From assembly GCA_031082005.1 (NCBI GenBank), contig JAVHLR010000001.1, positions 687,251 through 751,250 on the forward strand: 64,000 bases of DNA. Reading direction: 5' to 3'. The notes under the pieces were generated by a model, which saw nothing but the letters and a program-made list of their open reading frames with translations, was not told the origin of the DNA and ran no database searches. Each line of letters starts with the position of its first letter. Within the stretch, counting starts at the first letter, position 1. This document shows positions 58,427 through 64,000 of the stretch, in pieces. The stretch comes from Patescibacteria group bacterium (GTDB lineage: Bacteria; Patescibacteriota; Patescibacteriia; 2-12-FULL-60-25). The translations under genes were made by a program, and so were the position numbers.

Positions 58427-58476
58427 TCTTCTCACTCTAAATACTAACCACCTAAATGCTAAATCCTTTTTGCCTG

Positions 58477-59382
58477 CTATTTCACGCCCTTTGCCGCTGC
58501 ATTCCTGCGCGTCCAGCGATTCCAATCGACCAACAACGGTGAAGCAATGAAAATAGACGAATAAGTACCGGTTACGATACCCACAATCAAGGCTAAAGCG
58601 AAATACTTGATCGACTCCCCACCGAACAGATATACGGCGACCAAAGACAAGACCGTCGTCAAAGAAGTGTTCAGCGAGCGGACCAACGTTTGGTTCACCG
58701 ACTTCTCCACAATTTCCTCAAAAGTTCCTGTCGCCTTTTGTAGATTTTCACGCACGCGATCCAAGACGACGATCGTATCGTTGATCGAGTAACCCATGAT
58801 GGTCAGGATAGCGGCGATGAATGGTGTACCGATTTCTACATTCATGTATTTACCCAGCACCGCGAATAATCCGACCGGCAATATCACGTCATGGAAGGCT
58901 GTCGCCATGACGATAGCACCGTACTTCCAGCTCTTCACGGGCGCCGAGACGCGACGGAAGGTCCAGGCGATGAATGCCATGATGAGAAGGAAGATGATGA
59001 CCAGGGAGTTGATGGATTTATGCCTCAACTCTTCGCCGACTACCGGCCCGATGGCGTTATATTCCAGCTCCGTCGCGCTACCGAAGGTAGATTCCAACGT
59101 CTGCAGTATCTTTTCATGAGTATCTTCGTCTATCGTCTTGAAGCGGAAGATGAGATCCTTTTCCCCTGCCGGCTGTATGGTGATGGCGCTCAAGTCAAAT
59201 ACGCCCAAAGCCTTCTCGGCTTCCGTAGTCTCCGGTCTGTTCTCGAAGCGGACCGATAACATCGTCCCGCCCGTAAAATCGATTCCCTGCTTGAGTCCGA
59301 ACGTGGCCAGTGCGCCTATCGATAAGGCAATGATGACTGCCGAGAAGAGATACCAAATCGCGCGTCGTTTGATGATTGTCAT
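58477..59382 (-). CDS. secF: Protein translocase subunit SecF
   Basis: ATFGLKQGIDFTGGTMLSVRF ... VGEELRHKSINSLVI ... TIMGYSINDTIVVLDRVREN. Confidence 0.96.
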   Translation of the reverse strand: MTIIKRRAIWYLFSAVIIALSIGALATFGLKQGIDFTGGTMLSVRFENRPETTEAEKALGVFDLSAITIQPAGEKDLIFRFKTIDEDTHEKILQTLESTFGSATELEYNAIGPVVGEELRHKSINSLVIIFLLIMAFIAWTFRRVSAPVKSWKYGAIVMATAFHDVILPVGLFAVLGKYMNVEIGTPFIAAILTIMGYSINDTIVVLDRVRENLQKATGTFEEIVEKSVNQTLVRSLNTSLTTVLSLVAVYLFGGESIKYFALALIVGIVTGTYSSIFIASPLLVDWNRWTRRNAAAKGVK

Positions 59383-59386
59383 ATGA

Positions 59387-61444
59387 TTATTTCTTTTCTT
59401 CCGCCTGGCGGGGAATCATGAATAGCCATGGTGCGCGCTTGACCAGCGAACTCGACATGGCCACGCGCATCAACGTCCTAGTCACGACGATGGCGCTGAA
59501 CATGGAGAGCATAACGCCTATCGCCAAAGTCAAAGCGAAACCCTTTATGACCGCTGAAGAGAACCAGTAAAGGACTCCGCAAGATATTAGCGTAGTGAGG
59601 TTACCGTCGCGGATAGAAGTCCAGGCGCGACGAAAAGCTTCTTCCAAAGCCTGTTGCCAAGTCTTACCTAGTTTGAATTCCTCCTTCAACCGCTCGAAAA
59701 TAAGCACATTCGCGTCTACGGCCATACCTATGGACAAGATGAAGCCCGCGATACCGGACAAGGTCAACGTCACAGGCAACAGCTTGAATACAGAGAATGA
59801 AATCCCGACGTACAGTAACAATGCAACAACGGCAATCAACCCCGGCAAGCGATACCAGACGATCATGAAGATAGCGACCAGCAAAAACCCAAGCAGACCG
59901 GCAACCACTGATTTATCCACGGAATCCTGACCCAAAGTCGGTCCAACCGATTGCTGCGCGATCAACTTGATCGGCACCGGCAACGCGCCAGCCTGCAGGC
60001 GTTGGGCCAACAGCTTGGCTTCATCGATCGTGAAGTTACCCGTTATCACCGCTTCGCCGCCCGTGATTTCGCTCTGGACTGTCGGTATAGAGATCGGCTC
60101 GCCGTCCAAGAATATCGCGACCGGCTTGCCCAAATTGCGCTTGGTGATTTCCGCGAAGAGCTGTTTGCCCTCATCGTCGAATTTAAGCGACACCTGTGCA
60201 CTTCCCACGTTTTGGTCGAAATCCAATTGCGCGCGATCAAGCTGCTTGCCAGTAAGCTGCGTGGCCTTCCACTCGCTCTGTGGGGGCAAAATGTCTGACT
60301 CCAGTGTTTTTTTCGCAAAGACAGCCCGCACACGCACGTCGTTGACCGGACGTTCGCCCGTCTTATAGATCAGATGATAACCGAACTGGGTTTCGACGAT
60401 GTTGGAGATTTCACCTGTCTTCAGGCCAAATACCGCTTTCTCGAAATCTTCGACCATCACACCTTTGCCGAACCAGCCTAAATCGCCGCCGCTCTCGTCC
60501 GCTCCCGGCTCTTCCGAGTATTTCTTGGCTGATTCAGCGAAGTTCTCCGGCCTGACCTCCTTCTGGATCTCTTCAAGGCGTTTCTTGGCCTCGTCTTTCG
60601 TCGCGGTCGTCGTGGTCGGAGCGCTCGTTGCGCCTGCGAACTGGATCAAGATGTGACGAGCTTGTATCTCCGGATCAGCCGCCTTTGTCTCCTCGACTTT
60701 TGCCACGATGAATGAGTCCGTGGTCTCGATGACCTTCTCATATACCTGACCAGCGCCTAAATTTTTCGTCGCCTCAAAAATGTCGATATATTGTTGTTTA
60801 TCCTTGATGAATCCCAAATCCCCGCCCAACGCCTTCGATGCGTCATCGCTGGAATGGTCTTTCGCCAATTCTTCGACCACCGACGGGTTAGCCTTGGCCT
60901 TAGCTAAGTCCTCATTCGCCTTGGCTGCCGCCGCTTTATTATCGGCCTCCATCTTAGCTTTTTCTTCATCCGTCAATGAACGCGCCGGCTCACTATTCTG
61001 TTCCTTGAACTCAAGGATGGGAGTTTCACCGATCAACTTGATGGCCTGATTGATGTCGCGCACGCCTGCCAATTCTACCGAGACGCGCCACGAATCACCC
61101 GCACGAGCCGTAGTGATCGAAGGCTCCGAAACACCGATACTGTTCACACGGCGCTCAATCACGTCACGCACGCCGTTCAAGGCAGAGGCGCGCTCGTTGG
61201 CAGTCACCTGCGATACATCAGCCTCGTAATCAAGGTGCGTTCCGCCCTGAAGATCAAGGCCGAGCACGAATCCCTTCTCGATGCGACCAAAATGCGTGCC
61301 TACCCAGTAATTCAGGGTATCGATGACTTTATTAGCCGCCGGCGGATAAGAGATGCCTCCGACGATTAGCGCCAGAAGCGCCAGCAGTATCGCCCGTTTT
61401 TTCAGGGCCGACCGCGAGACGAACGAAGTTGTTGGTTTTGACAT
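59387..61444 (-). CDS. secD: Protein translocase subunit SecD with inserted parvulin (PpiC-type) PPIase region
   Basis: SecD: LGLDLQGGTHLDYEAD, VQSEITGGEAVITGNFTIDEAKLLAQRLQAGALPVPI, GMAVDANVLIFERLKEE; inserted ARHILIQF...FAESAKKYSEEPGADESGGDLGWFGKGVMVEDFEKAVFGLKTGEISNIVETQFGYHLIYKTGERP. Confidence 0.96.
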   Translation of the reverse strand: MSKPTTSFVSRSALKKRAILLALLALIVGGISYPPAANKVIDTLNYWVGTHFGRIEKGFVLGLDLQGGTHLDYEADVSQVTANERASALNGVRDVIERRVNSIGVSEPSITTARAGDSWRVSVELAGVRDINQAIKLIGETPILEFKEQNSEPARSLTDEEKAKMEADNKAAAAKANEDLAKAKANPSVVEELAKDHSSDDASKALGGDLGFIKDKQQYIDIFEATKNLGAGQVYEKVIETTDSFIVAKVEETKAADPEIQARHILIQFAGATSAPTTTTATKDEAKKRLEEIQKEVRPENFAESAKKYSEEPGADESGGDLGWFGKGVMVEDFEKAVFGLKTGEISNIVETQFGYHLIYKTGERPVNDVRVRAVFAKKTLESDILPPQSEWKATQLTGKQLDRAQLDFDQNVGSAQVSLKFDDEGKQLFAEITKRNLGKPVAIFLDGEPISIPTVQSEITGGEAVITGNFTIDEAKLLAQRLQAGALPVPIKLIAQQSVGPTLGQDSVDKSVVAGLLGFLLVAIFMIVWYRLPGLIAVVALLLYVGISFSVFKLLPVTLTLSGIAGFILSIGMAVDANVLIFERLKEEFKLGKTWQQALEEAFRRAWTSIRDGNLTTLISCGVLYWFSSAVIKGFALTLAIGVMLSMFSAIVVTRTLMRVAMSSSLVKRAPWLFMIPRQAEEKK

Positions 61445-61538
61445 AGAATAATCGCGCCAAGTCTAGCGAAAAAGCACCAGAAACACAAGTTTCTCGCCTC
61501 CGACTATCCACAGCCTGCCCGCGAATATCGCGAACCTC

Positions 61539-61567
61539 TTGACAAGAGAGGTGTTTTACACTAGTTT
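61539..61567 (+). promoter_or_regulatory. Promoter candidate for the downstream ncRNA
   Basis: TTGACA-17 nt-TAGTTT; the -35 lies in the palindrome CTCTTG-A-CAAGAG (61536-61548). Confidence 0.55.
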
Positions 61568-61573
61568 TCTGAC

Positions 61574-61720
61574 AGACGCGATGAGGCTTAGCCGACCTCG
61601 TCGTCTACTCTGGACGAGAAGCTCCTCCCCGACTTGTCCGGAGCCGACAGTCTAGGCTGCCGCGAGGTTCGACTGGTCTACGCCTCAGACCTTATCGATG
61701 CTTTCCTCGCGGCTTTTTTT
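61574..61720 (+). ncRNA. Orphan structured ncRNA candidate with own promoter and intrinsic terminator
   Basis: Three-way junction AGCCGAC/GTC-ta-GGCT enclosing CTCGTC/GACGAG and GCTCC/GGAGC hairpins, then GCCGCGAGG...CCTCGCGGC-T7 terminator hairpin whose loop (GCCTC) can pair with GAGGC at the 5' end. Confidence 0.65.
61659..61720 (+). terminator. Intrinsic terminator of the ncRNA candidate
   Basis: GCCGCGAGG (61659-61667) ... CCTCGCGGC (61705-61713) + TTTTTTT, with nested TCGA/TCGA and GGTCT/AGACC pairings. Confidence 0.85.
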
Positions 61721-61735
61721 ATCTAAAAAATACCT

Positions 61736-62446
61736 CTATGGTCTCAATCCGATATACGCAACCATCCCCTGGACCGGTTTAGTCATATCATGCCGCGCTG
61801 AATACAAACGATCGGCCGCACAAAACGTACAAACCGGATCAGCGGTTATGTCCACGACACCAGCCGTCTTCAGCCTCCGCACGGACTCGCGAGTCAAATC
61901 AACAAACAGTTTTCCCTCACGGCTCTCGACATTTTCAGGGCCAAACCGATCCGCGACCTCACTCCCGACTTCGTAATGGCAAGCCTTAATATGCGGACCG
62001 ACAGCGACGCGTATGTCACGCGCCTCCGAAGAAAAAACCCGTCGCATCTCCTGGATCGTATTTTCCAGGACGCCAGCGACCAATCCGCGCCACCCGGCAT
62101 GCGCTATCCCAATACATTTCTTCACCGGGTCGAAAAAAAATACCGGTATGCAGTCCGCGACTGTGACCGTCAGATATAAATCAGGCGTATCCGTGACTAA
62201 AGCATCCGAATCCAAGATGTATTTCCCGGCATCCGAATCACCCACACACGTCACATGAATACCATGAGCGATGCCCCCTGCGACCGCTCGCTTCGGTTCA
62301 ATCCCCTGCTGCGTAAAAAAAGAGTCCCGATTCTCCCTGACCGTTTCGTTGACCGGAAGAGTATTCGACCAGACCATGTTCCCGTCGCTTCGCTCGGACA
62401 GCCCGGCGACGACTCCAGAAAAACCGCCCTCAAATTCAATCTGCAT
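61736..62446 (-). CDS. pgeF: PgeF/YfiH-family multicopper polyphenol oxidase-like protein
   Basis: GIAHGIHVTCVG, DALVTDTPDLYLTVTVADCIPVFFFDP, IGIAHAGWRGLVAGVLENTIQEM, FCAADRLYSARHD. Confidence 0.93.
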   Translation of the reverse strand: MQIEFEGGFSGVVAGLSERSDGNMVWSNTLPVNETVRENRDSFFTQQGIEPKRAVAGGIAHGIHVTCVGDSDAGKYILDSDALVTDTPDLYLTVTVADCIPVFFFDPVKKCIGIAHAGWRGLVAGVLENTIQEMRRVFSSEARDIRVAVGPHIKACHYEVGSEVADRFGPENVESREGKLFVDLTRESVRRLKTAGVVDITADPVCTFCAADRLYSARHDMTKPVQGMVAYIGLRP

Positions 62447-62455
62447 ATAATGGCA

Positions 62456-62878
62456 TCACACGACCTCCAATTCCTTGAAGCCCGTCTCTTCATCAAAAAT
62501 CCTTTTGTATTCGACGTCATCAAAAATTCCGATTACGATTTCCGCGGTGTATTTGACCACGCAACCGTCTTTCAGATGTCCACCGATTACGTTCCCGTTC
62601 TTATCCGATAAAGAAACGTGGATATGACAACCGTCGAGCGAAACCGTCCCAGTCCCCGACACGACCTCGAACGGTTCATCCCACTCCTTAACAATCTGAT
62701 CATCAGCATCAGACCCCGCCATCCGCAAACGCGCGTTCTGCAGACCTGCGACGATCGACAACAACACTCCGGCCTTGATGCCCTTTTCCTTGACTCCCTT
62801 CTCGATCTCCTCAAACAGTAGTTGGCCTGGTTTCAGGCGAAAAGACACCTGCTCCATACTCACTCTATCCCGTGGCAC
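62456..62878 (-). CDS. PPC (DUF296) domain protein
   Basis: [44 protein letters not shown] ... [34 protein letters not shown]; real start may be the internal MEQVSF. Confidence 0.85.
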   Translation of the reverse strand: MPRDRVSMEQVSFRLKPGQLLFEEIEKGVKEKGIKAGVLLSIVAGLQNARLRMAGSDADDQIVKEWDEPFEVVSGTGTVSLDGCHIHVSLSDKNGNVIGGHLKDGCVVKYTAEIVIGIFDDVEYKRIFDEETGFKELEVV

Positions 62879-64000
62879 TTCTTATATTTCTTTCCCGAAC
62901 CGCACGGGCAAGGATCATTCCGGCCGACTTTATCGAATGCCTTCGCGTCCGTGGCCGTGGTTTTTTGTGTATCTGAATTTCCGCTGCCCGCCTCTTTAGC
63001 CGGACCGGAAAGCTGCATCGCGTTCCTGCCGCGCATCTGCATCGCTGCCTCTTGCTTGGCCAAGTCCTGCGCAATCTGGATCTTGAAGATAGCGCCCGCG
63101 ACCTGCCTATCCATAGACGCCTGCAGATCGTTGAACATGCGATACGATTCGCGTTTATATTCCACCAACGGATCACGCTGGCCGTAGCCCTGCAGGCCAA
63201 TACCTTTACGCAGATGGTCCATCGAATCCAGATGCTCCACCCATAACGTATCGATAGCATGCAACATCAACGCCTTTTCCACATCGCCCATCCTCAAACT
63301 GTCGCCCAGCATCTGTTCGACTGCGGCATACGCCTCTTTCGCTGTCTCCATTATACCTTCGATCAGTTTAGTCCGGCGCGTCGCGATATCCAGCTTGCCC
63401 TGAAGACCGGTTTCGATATTCTTCAATCGGGATTTGACGTCGAAATTAGACGGGAAAATCGCCTGGCACGCTTTCTCGATCTCCTGCATGTCCCACGCTT
63501 CCGGGTCTTCTGCGGCGGTATGGAAAAGGACCGTCTGTTCGATCTCTCCTTCGACCGCATCCATGACCATGCGTTTCACGGGACGTTCGCCTTCTTCCGT
63601 CCTTTCGTGCGCCAACCGCAACACCTCGTTGCGCTTGCCATAAACGACAGTGCGATGCCGATTCAACACATCGTCATAATCAAGTAGATGTTTACGGATA
63701 TCAAAGTTGTGCCCTTCCACTTTCTTCTGCGCCGATTCGATGGCACGTGACAGGACGCGGCTTTCGATCGGCTGATCGTCCGGCAAACCAAGGAATTCCA
63801 TGCGCTGTTTCATACGCTCCGATCCGAAGATGCGCATCAAATCATCCTCCATCGACACGAAAAATTGCGTCGAACCTGGATCGCCCTGTCGTCCGCAACG
63901 GCCGCGCAGCTGATTGTCGATGCGACGGCTCTCGTGGCGCTCGGTACCCAAGACGTGCAATCCGCCCAAAGCCCTGACCTCCGCCGACTCTTCCGGCGTC
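62860..64000 (-). CDS. secA: Preprotein translocase SecA, C-terminal part (5' end beyond window)
   Basis: [48 protein letters not shown] ... SEC-C zinc motif [20 protein letters not shown]; frame stays open to 64000. Confidence 0.97.
   Translation of the reverse strand, partial: TPEESAEVRALGGLHVLGTERHESRRIDNQLRGRCGRQGDPGSTQFFVSMEDDLMRIFGSERMKQRMEFLGLPDDQPIESRVLSRAIESAQKKVEGHNFDIRKHLLDYDDVLNRHRTVVYGKRNEVLRLAHERTEEGERPVKRMVMDAVEGEIEQTVLFHTAAEDPEAWDMQEIEKACQAIFPSNFDVKSRLKNIETGLQGKLDIATRRTKLIEGIMETAKEAYAAVEQMLGDSLRMGDVEKALMLHAIDTLWVEHLDSMDHLRKGIGLQGYGQRDPLVEYKRESYRMFNDLQASMDRQVAGAIFKIQIAQDLAKQEAAMQMRGRNAMQLSGPAKEAGSGNSDTQKTTATDAKAFDKVGRNDPCPCGSGKKYKKCHGIE

Noticed and set aside
61574-61720. ncRNA candidate as SRP RNA, tmRNA, RNase P RNA or cis riboswitch
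   Set aside because: Lacks the SRP GGUCAGG/GGAAG core and tmRNA Ala-acceptor ends; too short for RNase P; no downstream plus-strand gene. 6S RNA could not be decided without Infernal
1-64000. CRISPR array, rRNA genes, prophage or classical transposase
   Set aside because: No regularly spaced direct repeats, rRNA segments, phage structural genes or transposase ORFs were recognised
1-64000. Alternative genetic code (UGA as Gly, as in SR1/Gracilibacteria)
   Set aside because: Genes terminate normally at TGA (e.g. 25618) and conserved proteins contain no internal UGA codons

Overview
The window is a compact, gene-dense bacterial chromosome segment with roughly 60 protein genes, one tRNA and very short intergenic gaps. 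The gene content suggests a Patescibacteria/CPR-type genome; this is an inference. Supporting traits are minimal or truncated housekeeping proteins, a VirD4-like ATPase module, an alpha-NTD-only RpoA, and an AlaRS that lacks C-Ala. Recognisable blocks are: (i) a CIRCE-controlled hrcA-grpE-hsp20-dnaK-(DUF3467)-(small ORF)-dnaJ heat-shock cluster; (ii) a MacB-like ABC efflux operon with two permeases, an adaptor and an AbrB-like regulator; (iii) glycosyltransferases and mraY-ftsW-murG; (iv) pyrG, ctp protease and priA-def-fmt; (v) a surface-glycan cluster; (vi) the alaS-infA-rpmJ-rpsM-rpsK-rpsD-rpoA-rplQ-rplM-rpsI block; (vii) mnmA/rlmN, a VirD4/TraG-like ATPase with a membrane partner, and secF-secD-pgeF-PPC-secA. 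The most notable observations are a SecD with a parvulin (PpiC-type) prolyl isomerase region inserted in its periplasmic part, an orphan structured ncRNA candidate between secD and pgeF, REP-like palindromes inserted in frame in protein-coding genes, a set of apparently leaderless promoters with a fixed 6-7 nt -10-to-start spacing, and a PriA homologue without a visible Walker A motif. All calls come from reading the sequence; no database search was run.
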